A stretch of 64,000 nt of DNA. Source: Kordia aestuariivivens. GTDB taxonomy: Bacteria > Bacteroidota > Bacteroidia > Flavobacteriales > Flavobacteriaceae. The stretch covers positions 1-64,000 of the forward strand of contig NZ_JACGWS010000010.1 of assembly GCF_014397005.1 (NCBI RefSeq), given 5' to 3'. Shown here in pieces: positions 27,747 to 36,198 of the stretch. Position numbers and translations under genes: made by a program. The number at the start of each line of letters is the position of its first letter. The stretch's first letter is position 1. Below the pieces are notes generated by a model. The model was not told where the DNA came from. It saw only the letters and a program-made list of their open reading frames with translations, and did no database searches.

Positions 27747-28625
27747 TTGAAACTAAAAGATATACAAGAAATATTTCACAAGGAATTGGATGAAATTTAC
27801 GGAAAAGATGAAGTCAATAGCTTTTTCTTCATGTTAACGGAAGCCTTTTTTGGGTTGGAACGTTTTTCATTGGCAATAGATCCTGAAATTGTAATCACAA
27901 AAACGCAGGAAACTCTAATATTTGCAGCGTTAAGCGAATTAAAACTCGAAAAACCAATTCAACATATTCTTGGAAAAACTCACTTTTTTGGATTGGAATT
28001 TAAAGTAAATGAACACACTTTGATTCCACGACCAGAAACGGAAGAATTGGTACAATGGATGTTGGATGACCTCAAAGTTGAAAAATTACCCAACAAAATA
28101 ATTCAAATTCTAGACATCGGAACAGGAAGCGGTTGCATTCCGATTGCACTCAAAAAGAATCTACCAAATGCTGTAATTTCCGCGCTAGATATTTCTGAAA
28201 ACGCTTTGAAAGTCGCGAAAGAAAACGCAAAAAGTAACGAAGTCGAAATTCAATTTGTGCAAGCAAATGTGTTGACTTTAGAAAAATTGAATTTGTTTGA
28301 AGAAGAAAATATACTTTTTGACATTATTATTTCGAATCCGCCGTATGTGCGAAATTTGGAAAAAGAAGCCATGCACAAGAATGTTTTGGAATACGAGCCA
28401 GATTCAGCCTTATTTGTAGACGATCATGATGCACTCGTTTTTTACGACAAAATAGCGAATCTCGCGAAAGCGCATTTAAAACCATCTGGAAAATTATACT
28501 TTGAAATCAATCAGTATTTAGGCAAAGAAATGATCGATCTACTACAAAAGAAACAATTTAAAAACATCGAATTGCGCAAAGATATGTTCGGCGTAGACCG
28601 AATGACGAAGTGTATTCTAAATTAA
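27747..28625 (+). CDS. prmC: Release factor glutamine methyltransferase PrmC
   Basis: A 292-residue enzyme that methylates the GGQ glutamine of release factors. Class I SAM site ILDIGTGSGCIPIAL (about 120-134) and the catalytic motif IISNPPYVRNLEKEAM (about 193-208) are intact; the N-terminal helical domain ends with KPIQHILGKTHFFGLEF. Its start is TTG at 27747, which aligns with the usual N-terminus of relatives (MKLKDIQ-). Its stop lies about 40 nt before the 8-bp tandem array. Confidence 0.95.
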   Translation: MKLKDIQEIFHKELDEIYGKDEVNSFFFMLTEAFFGLERFSLAIDPEIVITKTQETLIFAALSELKLEKPIQHILGKTHFFGLEFKVNEHTLIPRPETEELVQWMLDDLKVEKLPNKIIQILDIGTGSGCIPIALKKNLPNAVISALDISENALKVAKENAKSNEVEIQFVQANVLTLEKLNLFEEENILFDIIISNPPYVRNLEKEAMHKNVLEYEPDSALFVDDHDALVFYDKIANLAKAHLKPSGKLYFEINQYLGKEMIDLLQKKQFKNIELRKDMFGVDRMTKCILN

Positions 28626-28667
28626 AAATGTTAAATGCTACATTATAAATGTAAAAGTTTAAATTTA

Positions 28668-28785
28668 ACATACCAACATACCAACATACCAACATACCAA
28701 CATACCAACATACCAACATACCAACATACCAACATACCAACATACCAACATACCAACATACCAACATACCAACATACCAACATAC
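28668..28785 (+). repeat. Perfect 8-bp tandem array (ACATACCA)n
   Basis: About 118 bp of uninterrupted 8-bp units, close to 15 copies, without a single mismatch. It lies between prmC and the arginine leader region. An 8-bp unit shifts frame on every copy change, but no gene spans it, so any effect would be on transcription, RNA or DNA structure. Frames read through it (runs of CWYVGML or NIPTYQHT) are repeat artefacts. Confidence 0.97.
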
Positions 28786-28787
28786 TT

Positions 28788-28811
28788 GTCACATCGAGCG
28801 CAGTCGAGATG
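28788..28811. repeat. REP-like element, TCGAGCGCAGTCGAGA
   Basis: Follows the 8-bp array directly. Same family as 23079-23103 in the opposite orientation (GTCACATCGAGCGCAGTCGA). Confidence 0.85.
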
Positions 28812-28929
28812 AACATCGAAAACTAAGATATCCATAATTTCATAGTCGTTTTTTTGAGATATTCATAAAAATTCTCTGAAGCTGCATTTTATTGTTTTAC
28901 GTACAATTATAATTTGTATGTTTACAGTA

Positions 28930-28995
28930 ATGAATACTCAAAATAAAAAATACAATAGAAAACCCATGTTGCGCTTGCGCAAACGCCGCCGCTAA
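28930..28995 (+). CDS. Arginine-rich leader peptide of the arg operon
   Basis: A 21-codon reading frame, ATG at 28930 to TAA at 28993. Its last nine residues, from a second ATG at 28966, read MLRLRKRRR; six Arg codons in total, five of them CGC, which is strikingly GC-rich against the AT-rich surroundings. It is followed by the arginine biosynthesis operon 235 nt downstream. This is what a translation-dependent attenuator would look like: ribosomes stall on Arg codons when charged Arg-tRNA is scarce. Either ATG could be used. Confidence 0.72.
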   Translation: MNTQNKKYNRKPMLRLRKRRR

Positions 28996-29100
28996 TTCTA
29001 CTAATTAGCTCAACTCTATTGTTTCATTTTATTTATCTTTTTTGTGTATCATTTAACATTCATATCATCTTATCAACATATCGTTATTCCTCAGAATAAC
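28952..29100 (+). promoter_or_regulatory. Putative arginine attenuator structures
   Basis: Around and after the Arg codons: a perfect 7-bp hairpin GCTAATT-ctact-AATTAGC (28991-29009) that contains the leader stop codon; an outer 7-bp helix ACAATAG/CTATTGT (28952-28958 with 29016-29022) that encloses the whole Arg run; and a third hairpin GTTATTC-ctca-GAATAAC (29083-29100). A ribosome paused on the CGC codons would break the outer helix and cover the first hairpin. No clear U-tract terminator follows the third hairpin; a T6 run lies at about 29119-29124. Function is inferred. Confidence 0.5.
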
Positions 29101-29230
29101 AATATTCCTGCACGCCGCTTTTTTCCGCGCCGCCCGTAAGGGTACATTTCTATTTTTGAACTTAGGTGCGTCCGGTTCTTCATTTTCAAAACATCATATC
29201 ATTTAAGTTTAATCATTTTAAATCAGCACA

Positions 29231-29848
29231 ATGGAAATTGTTATAGCTAACAATTCGCATAGTATATATGCAGATACTATTTGCGAAACTATTTTAAAAG
29301 CTGCCCAAGTAAGAGGAACAGGAATTGCCAAACGAAAACCAGCATATATTATTTCCAAAATGGAACAAGGCAATGCTGTCATTGCTTTAGATGGAGAAAA
29401 ATTTGTTGGATTTTGCTATATAGAAGCATGGAGTCATGGAAAATTTGTTGCCAATTCTGGACTTATTGTTCATCCTGATTATAGAGGAAAAGGAATCGCG
29501 AAAATGATCAAGAAGAAGGTTTTTGAACATTCGAGAGTTAAGTTTCCCAACGCGAAAGTATTTAGTATCACCACCGGATTAGCTGTGATGAAACTCAATA
29601 GCGATCTTGGATATAAACCTGTTACATTTTCTGAACTCACAGACGATCAATCCTTTTGGAGTGGCTGTCAAACCTGCAAAAACTTTGATGTATTGAAACG
29701 TACAGAACAAAAAATGTGTTTGTGTACAGGCATGTTATACGATCCAAAAACAAGTGATGTGACTAAAAAAGTAAAAATAAAAGAACAGGTTTTCAACAGA
29801 TTGAAAAACATTAAACAAGCCTTGTTTTTAAAAAAAGATAAAAAATGA
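29231..29848 (+). CDS. Acyltransferase (GNAT), probable N-acylglutamate synthase of arginine synthesis
   Basis: 205 residues, GNAT fold, with acyl-CoA loop VHPDYRGKGIAKMIKKK (about 79-95) and a later Cys-containing segment FWSGCQTCKNFD (about 142-153) seen in the family that replaces ArgA in Bacteroidota. Placed first in the arginine operon, it most likely makes N-succinyl- or N-acetylglutamate from glutamate. It overlaps argG by 4 nt (ATGA). Confidence 0.82.
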   Translation: MEIVIANNSHSIYADTICETILKAAQVRGTGIAKRKPAYIISKMEQGNAVIALDGEKFVGFCYIEAWSHGKFVANSGLIVHPDYRGKGIAKMIKKKVFEHSRVKFPNAKVFSITTGLAVMKLNSDLGYKPVTFSELTDDQSFWSGCQTCKNFDVLKRTEQKMCLCTGMLYDPKTSDVTKKVKIKEQVFNRLKNIKQALFLKKDKK

Positions 29849-31041
29849 AGACTTCAAAAAAATTAGTACTTGCCTACAGTGGCGGATTAGATACTTCGTA
29901 TTGCGCGGTACATTTAACCAAAGACAAACACTTTGAAGTACATGCGGTAAGTGTAAATACAGGTGGTTTCTCGCCAAATGAAATCAAAGATATAGAAACG
30001 AATGCTTATAAAATGGGCGTTTCAACCTATAAAAATATTGACGCAGTGACTACGTTCTATCAAAAAGTTGTCAAATATTTGATTTTCGGAAACGTCTTAA
30101 AAAATAACACGTATCCTTTATCTGTAAGTGCAGAACGTATTGTACAAGCCATTGAAATCATTGAATATGCGAAAAGTATCAATGCCAACTATATTGCGCA
30201 TGGAAGTACGGGCGCAGGAAATGATCAGGTGCGTTTTGATATGATTTTTCAAACATTAGCACCAGAAATTGAAATCATCACACCGATACGAGATCAAAAA
30301 TTAGCGCGTCAAGAAGAAATCGATTATTTAAAAGCAAATAATGTGGATGCTTCTTGGGAAAAATCAAAATACTCTGTCAACAAAGGACTTTGGGGAACAA
30401 GTGTTGGCGGTGAAGAAACCTTAACTTCTGAAAAAGCATTGCCCGAAGAAGCATATCCTTCTCAATTGCAAAAAGAAGGCGAAGAAAAAGTACAATTGAC
30501 TTTTCTGAAAGGAGAATTAATCGCGATCAATCAACAACAAAACACACCTGAAATAAACATTGAAATCTTAAATAATCTCGCTGCTGCATACGCAATCGGA
30601 AGAGACATTCATGTGGGCGATACGATTGTTGGAATTAAGGGAAGAGTTGGTTTTGAAGCGGCTGCGGCAATCATTACGATAAAAGCACATCATTTATTAG
30701 AGAAACATACATTGACGAAATGGCAACTGCAACACAAAGAATATTTGTCAAACTTTTATGGAATGCATTTGCATGAAGGTCAATATTTAGATCCTGTCAT
30801 GCGAGACATGGAAGCTTTTCTACAAAATAGTCAGGCAAAAGTTTCGGGCGATGTTTTTATCACCTTGAAACCGTATCATTTTACACTTGACGGAATTCAT
30901 TCAAAACACGATTTAATGAATGCAAAATTTGGCAGCTATGGCGAAATGAACTCAGGTTGGACAGCTGATGAAGCAAAAGGATTTATCAAAATTATCGGAA
31001 ATCAAAACAAAATTTACCAACAAGTAAACTCAGAAGCATGA
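29845..31041 (+). CDS. argG: Argininosuccinate synthase
   Basis: A 398-residue ligase joining citrulline and aspartate with ATP. The N-terminal P-loop-like LAYSGGLDTSYCAVHL (about 8-23) is the N-type ATP pyrophosphatase motif; HGSTGAGNDQVRFDMIF (about 119-135) and the KGLWGTSVGGEE region are also conserved. It overlaps its neighbours by 4 nt on each side. Confidence 0.97.
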   Translation: MKTSKKLVLAYSGGLDTSYCAVHLTKDKHFEVHAVSVNTGGFSPNEIKDIETNAYKMGVSTYKNIDAVTTFYQKVVKYLIFGNVLKNNTYPLSVSAERIVQAIEIIEYAKSINANYIAHGSTGAGNDQVRFDMIFQTLAPEIEIITPIRDQKLARQEEIDYLKANNVDASWEKSKYSVNKGLWGTSVGGEETLTSEKALPEEAYPSQLQKEGEEKVQLTFLKGELIAINQQQNTPEINIEILNNLAAAYAIGRDIHVGDTIVGIKGRVGFEAAAAIITIKAHHLLEKHTLTKWQLQHKEYLSNFYGMHLHEGQYLDPVMRDMEAFLQNSQAKVSGDVFITLKPYHFTLDGIHSKHDLMNAKFGSYGEMNSGWTADEAKGFIKIIGNQNKIYQQVNSEA

Positions 31042-32015
31042 TACAAGCAGGAATAATTGGCGGCGCAGGATATACGGCGGGAGAATTACTAAGAATCTTA
31101 CTATATCATCCGAAAGTAGAAATCAATTTTGTGTATAGCACTTCAAATGCTGGCAACAAAATTAGTAGTGTACATCAAGATTTAGTTGGAACGACAGAAA
31201 TGTTATTTACAAATACAATTGATACAACAGTTGACGTATTGTTTTTGTGTTTGGGGCATGGGAATTCTAAAAAATTCTTAGCAGAAAATACTTTTTCAGA
31301 AAACACAAAAATTATTGATCTAAGCAATGATTTTAGATTGCAAAAAGATGCACTATTTGAAGATAAAACTTTTATATACGGTTTGCCTGAATTACAAAAA
31401 GATGCGATCAAAAAAGCACAAAACATCGCCAATCCAGGTTGTTTTGCTACCGCGATTCAACTCGCTATGTTGCCTTTAGCACAACATGGATTATTAGCAA
31501 CTGATGTGCATATAAATGCAGTCACAGGCGCAACTGGCGCAGGAACTTCCTTGTCAAAAACGACACATTTTACGTGGAGAGACAATAATTTTTCGCATTA
31601 CAAACCTTTTACACATCAGCATTTAGGAGAAATTCATCAAACGGTAACGCAATTGCAAGAAGGTTTCACTTCAGAAATTAATTTCATGCCAAATAGGGGA
31701 AACTTTAGCAGAGGAATTTTCGCCACAGCGTATACAAAATTTGAAGGAAATTTAGAAGAAGCCATCAAACTCTACAAAGATTTTTATGCCGATGCGAAAT
31801 TCACTTTTGTGAGTGACGAAAACATACATTTAAAACAAGTGGTAAACACCAACAAATGCTTGCTACATCTTCACAAACACGGAGATAAATTATTAATTAC
31901 GAGTATCATAGACAATCTTTTAAAAGGCGCTTCGGGCCAGGCAATTCAGAATATGAATCTGATGTTTGATTTTGAAGAAACCGAAGGATTACAATTAAAA
32001 GCTAACTTTTTTTAA
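31038..32015 (+). CDS. argC: N-acyl-gamma-glutamyl-phosphate reductase
   Basis: 325 residues. Rossmann start IIGGAGYTAGELLRIL (about 7-22) and catalytic Cys in NPGCFATAIQLAMLP (about 132-146), the ArgC active-site signature. Reduces N-acylglutamyl phosphate to the semialdehyde with NADPH. Overlaps argG by 4 nt; 12 nt before argD. Confidence 0.96.
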   Translation: MIQAGIIGGAGYTAGELLRILLYHPKVEINFVYSTSNAGNKISSVHQDLVGTTEMLFTNTIDTTVDVLFLCLGHGNSKKFLAENTFSENTKIIDLSNDFRLQKDALFEDKTFIYGLPELQKDAIKKAQNIANPGCFATAIQLAMLPLAQHGLLATDVHINAVTGATGAGTSLSKTTHFTWRDNNFSHYKPFTHQHLGEIHQTVTQLQEGFTSEINFMPNRGNFSRGIFATAYTKFEGNLEEAIKLYKDFYADAKFTFVSDENIHLKQVVNTNKCLLHLHKHGDKLLITSIIDNLLKGASGQAIQNMNLMFDFEETEGLQLKANFF

Positions 32016-32027
32016 AACCGAAAAATC

Positions 32028-33155
32028 ATGAGTTTATTTAATGTATATCCACTATTCGACATTACACCCACTTTTGCAAAAGATGTGTATGTGTATGATG
32101 AAAATAACACGAAATATTTGGATCTTTATGGCGGCCACGCTGTGATTTCTATAGGACATTCGCATCCAAAGTATGTAGCTGCAATATCTAATCAAGTTAA
32201 AAAATTAGGATTTTATAGCAATGCGATTCAAAATCCGTTACAAACACAATTAGCAGACAAATTAACAAGTTTATCTGGCAGTAAAGGATATCAATTGTTT
32301 TTGTGTAATTCTGGCGCAGAAGCCAATGAAAATGCATTAAAACTTGCATCATTCCATACACATAAAGCAGAAATATTGGCGTTCAAAAATTCTTTTCACG
32401 GTCGAACTTCTGCCGCAGTAGCCGCTACAGATAATGCTAAAATCGTTTCACCATTAAACGCGCAACAAAAAGTAAACTTTGTGTCATTGGGCGATTTGGA
32501 AGCCGTAGAAACCATTCTAAAACAAAATAAAACCTGCGCTGTGATTATCGAATGTATTCAAGGAGTTGGCGGATTGGACGAAAGTACGACTGAATTTTAC
32601 CAAGGACTTGCCATACTTTGTAAAACCTACAATACCGTGCTAATTGCTGATGAGGTGCAATCGGGTTTTGGGAGAACGGGCGATTTCTTTTCCTTTCAAA
32701 AACATCATATTACGCCAGATATTATTTCCATGGCAAAAGGAATGGGCAACGGATTTCCTATTGGCGGAATTCTGATTCATCCATCCATCAAAGCATCTTT
32801 TGGTTTGCTTGGAACTACGTTTGGCGGAAATCATTTGGCGTGTAGTGCTTCTTTGGCGGTATTAGAAGTCATAGAGGAAGAAAACTTAATTCAGAATGCA
32901 ACTGAGATTTCAGCATATTTCATAGAAAAAGCAAGCGAAATACCTGAAGTTAAAAAAGTAAAAGGTCGCGGTTTAATGCTTGGATTGGAATTTGATTTCC
33001 CAGTTGCTGAATTGCGAAAAAAGCTCATTCACAAGCATCACATATTCACTGGAAGTGCTAAAAATCCGAATCTGATTAGAATTCTTCCACCATTAACAGT
33101 CGCTAAAAAGCATCTCGATTTGTTTTTTGATGCGTTGAAAGAAGCATTAAAATGA
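32028..33155 (+). CDS. argD: N-acylornithine aminotransferase
   Basis: 375 residues, class III PLP aminotransferase. Seen: LCNSGAEANENALKLA (about 92-107), the carboxylate-binding LIADEVQSGFGRTG (about 204-217) and the PLP lysine in SMAKGMGNGFPIGG (about 233-246). Converts N-acylglutamate semialdehyde to N-acylornithine with glutamate. Followed by a 179-nt repeat-bearing gap before argF'. Confidence 0.95.
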   Translation: MSLFNVYPLFDITPTFAKDVYVYDENNTKYLDLYGGHAVISIGHSHPKYVAAISNQVKKLGFYSNAIQNPLQTQLADKLTSLSGSKGYQLFLCNSGAEANENALKLASFHTHKAEILAFKNSFHGRTSAAVAATDNAKIVSPLNAQQKVNFVSLGDLEAVETILKQNKTCAVIIECIQGVGGLDESTTEFYQGLAILCKTYNTVLIADEVQSGFGRTGDFFSFQKHHITPDIISMAKGMGNGFPIGGILIHPSIKASFGLLGTTFGGNHLACSASLAVLEVIEEENLIQNATEISAYFIEKASEIPEVKKVKGRGLMLGLEFDFPVAELRKKLIHKHHIFTGSAKNPNLIRILPPLTVAKKHLDLFFDALKEALK

Positions 33156-33188
33156 AGAAGTCTTGATTTTATCTATCGGTTTGAGTGT

Positions 33189-33330
33189 GTCACATCGAGC
33201 GCAGTCGAGATGCAATAGAGAACAAGAAAAAATGAACAAGAGATGAAAATTATTCTATTTATAAATAACGAATTAATTTTTATCAGCTAAAAAAGTTTAA
33301 TTAAAAAAGATTCCCACTTTCGTGGGAAAT
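33189..33330. repeat. Two dispersed repeats inside the arg operon
   Basis: The argD-argF' gap (33156-33334) holds a TCGAGCGCAGTCGAGA element (33189-33212) and an ATTCCCACTTTCGTGGGAAA hairpin (33308-33330), the second of the CCTGCC/GGAATGAC REP type. They interrupt an otherwise tightly packed operon and could form stable hairpins in the mRNA, giving scope for processing or internal attenuation. Confidence 0.75.
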
Positions 33331-33334
33331 AACT

Positions 33335-34273
33335 ATGAAAAAGTACACCAACATAGATGATATTGAATCGTTTCCCGAAATCATTCAAGAAGCGATTCAA
33401 CTCAAAGAAAATCCTTTCGCTTATGAACATTTAGGAACACATAAAACCTTGATTATGTTATTCTTCAATGCGAGTTTGCGTACGCGATTGAGTACTGAAA
33501 AAGCAGCAAAAAATCTTGGAATGCAGGTCATGATTTTAAATGTGAATGATGCTTGGAATTTAGAATTTGAAGATGGAAGTATCATGAATTTCAATACTAC
33601 CGAACATATCAAAGAAGCGGCGCAAGTGATTTCGCAATACGCGGATATCATTGCAGTACGCGCATTTCCAAGTTTGGTAGACAAAGAAAAAGATGCTTCG
33701 GAATGGATTCTGAATAGTTTTGTGAAACATGCCACAGTTCCTATCATAAACATGGAAAGCGCAACCATGCATCCGTTGCAAGCGTTGGCAGATGCGATTA
33801 CTATTGAAGAATTGAAAAAAACAAAAAAACCTAAAGTGGTTTTGTCGTGGGCACCACATCCAAAAGCGTTGCCACAAGCAGTCGCCAATTCGTTTGTAAA
33901 AATGATGCAACATATTGATGTTGATTTCTACATCACACATCCGAAAGGATATGAATTGAATCCAGCAATTACGTTAGATACACCAATTCTGTACGATCAA
34001 AATGAAGCGTTAGAAGGTGCTGATTTTGTGTATGCGAAAAATTGGAGTAGCTATTCCGAGTATGGCAAGATTTTAAATCAAGATTCCAATTGGATGATGA
34101 CACAAGAGAAACTGAAAACAGCAAAATTCATGCATTGTTTGCCTGTACGACGAAATGTTGTGGTAACTGACGCAGTTTTGGATAGTTCAAACTCTGTCGT
34201 GATTCAACAAGCAAATAATCGAACATTCGCAGCACAAATTGTATTGAAGAAAATTTTAGAAAATTTATACTGA
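33335..34273 (+). CDS. argF': N-acylornithine carbamoyltransferase (succinylornithine type)
   Basis: 312 residues, carbamoyltransferase fold. Carbamoyl phosphate site NASLRTRLSTEKAAK (about 45-59), and HCLPVRRNVVVTDAV near 287-301. It belongs to the branch acting on acylated ornithine (Bacteroides type) rather than free ornithine: the second-domain blocks NMESATMHPLQALADAITIE and APHPKALPQAV are those of that branch. At the position of the Pro that marks succinyl specificity in the B. fragilis enzyme (EAIPV) this protein has EAAQV (Q97). Substrate acyl group thus undecided. Confidence 0.9.
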   Translation: MKKYTNIDDIESFPEIIQEAIQLKENPFAYEHLGTHKTLIMLFFNASLRTRLSTEKAAKNLGMQVMILNVNDAWNLEFEDGSIMNFNTTEHIKEAAQVISQYADIIAVRAFPSLVDKEKDASEWILNSFVKHATVPIINMESATMHPLQALADAITIEELKKTKKPKVVLSWAPHPKALPQAVANSFVKMMQHIDVDFYITHPKGYELNPAITLDTPILYDQNEALEGADFVYAKNWSSYSEYGKILNQDSNWMMTQEKLKTAKFMHCLPVRRNVVVTDAVLDSSNSVVIQQANNRTFAAQIVLKKILENLY

Positions 34274-35049
34274 TGAAAACACTAAAAATCATAAAAATAG
34301 GAGGGAATATCATTGATGATGAAGTGGCTTTGCATAAATTTCTAGAAGGTTTTGCAAAACTAGCTTCACCAAAATTATTAGTTCATGGTGGTGGAAAATC
34401 AGCGACTAAATTAGCAAAGGAAATGCACATTGACGTTCAAATGAATGAAGGAAGACGAATTACGGATGCAAAAACCTTGGACATTATTACCATGATGTAC
34501 GCTGGAAAGATCAATAAAATGATTGTTGCAAAATTACAAGCAAATAATTGCAATTCCTTAGGTTTTTCAGGAGCTGACGGAAATAGTATCGTTTCTGTAA
34601 AGCGTCCAATTCAAGAAATCGATTATGGATTTGTAGGTGATGTAAAAAAGGTAAACACAACTATTTTGAAAGTCTTGCTTGAAAATAAGATTACGCCAGT
34701 TTTTTGCGCCATTACACACGATGAAAACGGACAATTATTAAATACAAACGCAGACACCATTGCTTCCGAATTGGCAGTTGCTTTCGCGAACGATTTTAAA
34801 ACAGAATTGTATTACTGTTTTGAAAAAAATGGCGTATTGAGAAACATTCAAGATGATGATTCGGTCATTGAAAACATTACTACTGAAACCTATCAAACCT
34901 TACTAAATGAAGGAATTATTGCAGATGGCATGTTGCCCAAACTCAACAATTGTTTTTACGCACTGCAACATCAAGTACAAAAAGTATGTATTGGACAACC
35001 AACGATGCTTTTTCAAAAAAATATAAAACACACAACCATTCAACAATGA
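34273..35049 (+). CDS. argB: N-acylglutamate kinase
   Basis: 258 residues, amino-acid kinase family. Start IIKIGGNIIDDE (about 6-17), HGGGKSATKLAKE (about 38-50) and NTNADTIASELAVAF (about 155-169). Phosphorylates N-acylglutamate. Overlaps argF' by 1 nt (TGATG) and argE by 4 nt. Confidence 0.95.
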   Translation: MKTLKIIKIGGNIIDDEVALHKFLEGFAKLASPKLLVHGGGKSATKLAKEMHIDVQMNEGRRITDAKTLDIITMMYAGKINKMIVAKLQANNCNSLGFSGADGNSIVSVKRPIQEIDYGFVGDVKKVNTTILKVLLENKITPVFCAITHDENGQLLNTNADTIASELAVAFANDFKTELYYCFEKNGVLRNIQDDDSVIENITTETYQTLLNEGIIADGMLPKLNNCFYALQHQVQKVCIGQPTMLFQKNIKHTTIQQ

Positions 35050-36110
35050 ACACGCAAGAATTAACAACTACGGCAATTGCATTGCTCAAGAATCTGATTG
35101 AAACACCATCGTTTTCCTCAGAAGAACAGGATACTGCCAAACTTATAGAAAATTGGTTTCAACACTATGAAATTCATTTTAAAAGAACACAAAACAATAT
35201 TTGGGCGACGAATTTATTTTATGATGAAAACAAACCGACATTGCTATTAAATTCGCATCATGATACCGTAAAACCTAACAATGGATATACAAAAGATCCT
35301 TTTAAAGCCATTGTGGAAGATGGAAAATTATACGGATTGGGAAGTAATGATGCTGGCGGTTGTTTGGTGTCATTACTTGCTACGTTTGCATATTTCTACA
35401 AACAGAAAGATTTAAAATATAATTTGGTGATTGTCGCTTCCGCAGAAGAAGAAAGTAGCGGCGAAAACGGCTTGAATAGTATGCTGTCTGTCATTCCAAA
35501 AATTGACGTAGCCATTGTAGGCGAACCAACGTTAATGCAATTGGCAGTCGCCGAAAAAGGATTGTTAGTCTTTGATGCAATTGTAAAAGGCACGCCAAGT
35601 CACGCAGCACATCCAAATACGGATAACGCTATTTACAACACGATTGACGTTTTAAAATGGTTTCAAGATTACCGATTTGAAAAAACATCTGCTGTTTTGG
35701 GCGATGTAAAAATGACGGTAACACAAATTAACGCTGGAAAACAACACAATGCCGTTCCAGCGGACGTAAAATTAGTAGTGGATGTTCGTGTGAATGATGC
35801 GTATTCTAATCAGGAAATTGTTGCTATTCTTCAAAAAGAAGCACCTTGTGAACGTATCATTCCAAGAAGTTTAAAACTGAATTCGTCTTCCATTCCAATG
35901 GAACATCCATTAGTACAAGCGGGAATTACTTTGGGAAGAAAAACCTATGGCTCTCCAACTTTATCAGATCAGGCAGTATTGTCGTGTCCATCCTTAAAAT
36001 TAGGTCCTGGCGACAGTACGCGTTCGCATACAGCGGATGAGTTTATTTATTTGCGCGAGATTGAAGAAGGCGTTCAGATTTATATTAAATTATTAAATAA
36101 CGTACTATGA
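35046..36110 (+). CDS. argE: M20 deacylase of arginine synthesis (ArgE-like)
   Basis: 354 residues, zinc-dependent amidohydrolase of the M20 family. Metal ligands are visible: His in NSHHDTVKPN, Asp in GSNDAGG, Glu pair in ASAEEESSG, Glu/Asp in GEPT, and His in RSHTADEF near the end. In the acylornithine-carbamoyl pathway it removes the acyl group from N-acylcitrulline. The true start is ATG at 35046 (ATGA overlap with argB); an upstream reading from 34950 lies wholly inside argB. Confidence 0.92.
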   Translation: MNTQELTTTAIALLKNLIETPSFSSEEQDTAKLIENWFQHYEIHFKRTQNNIWATNLFYDENKPTLLLNSHHDTVKPNNGYTKDPFKAIVEDGKLYGLGSNDAGGCLVSLLATFAYFYKQKDLKYNLVIVASAEEESSGENGLNSMLSVIPKIDVAIVGEPTLMQLAVAEKGLLVFDAIVKGTPSHAAHPNTDNAIYNTIDVLKWFQDYRFEKTSAVLGDVKMTVTQINAGKQHNAVPADVKLVVDVRVNDAYSNQEIVAILQKEAPCERIIPRSLKLNSSSIPMEHPLVQAGITLGRKTYGSPTLSDQAVLSCPSLKLGPGDSTRSHTADEFIYLREIEEGVQIYIKLLNNVL

Positions 36111-36114
36111 TGAT

Positions 36115-36183
36115 GGATTCCTGCCTTCACAGGAATGACAAAATGAACTAAATAAAAATAGATTCCTGCCTACGTAGGAATGA
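36115..36183. repeat. Tandem pair of CCTGCC..GGAATGAC REP elements
   Basis: Two copies, GATTCCTGCCTTCACAGGAA (from 36115) and GATTCCTGCCTACGTAGGAA (from 36161), each a TTCCTG/CAGGAA or TTCCTNCC/TAGGAA hairpin followed by TGA. They fill the 88-nt gap between argE and argH. Another copy lies at 43523-43546, and degenerate ones at 6004-6018 and 33308-33330. Confidence 0.85.
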
Positions 36184-36198
36184 AAAAAAGTAACGCAA

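Noticed and set aside
28668-28785. CRISPR array
   Set aside because: The units are 8 bp and directly adjacent, with no spacers and no cas genes in the window.
28558-28826. Two long frames, one on each strand, running through the 8-bp array
   Set aside because: They encode only the repeat translation (CWYVGML or NIPTYQHT units), and one overlaps prmC; tandem repeats of a unit not divisible by 3 create open frames by chance.
34950-35045. Longer argE starting at 34950
   Set aside because: The extension is out-of-frame argB sequence; the ATG at 35046 overlaps the argB stop as ATGA, like the other junctions.
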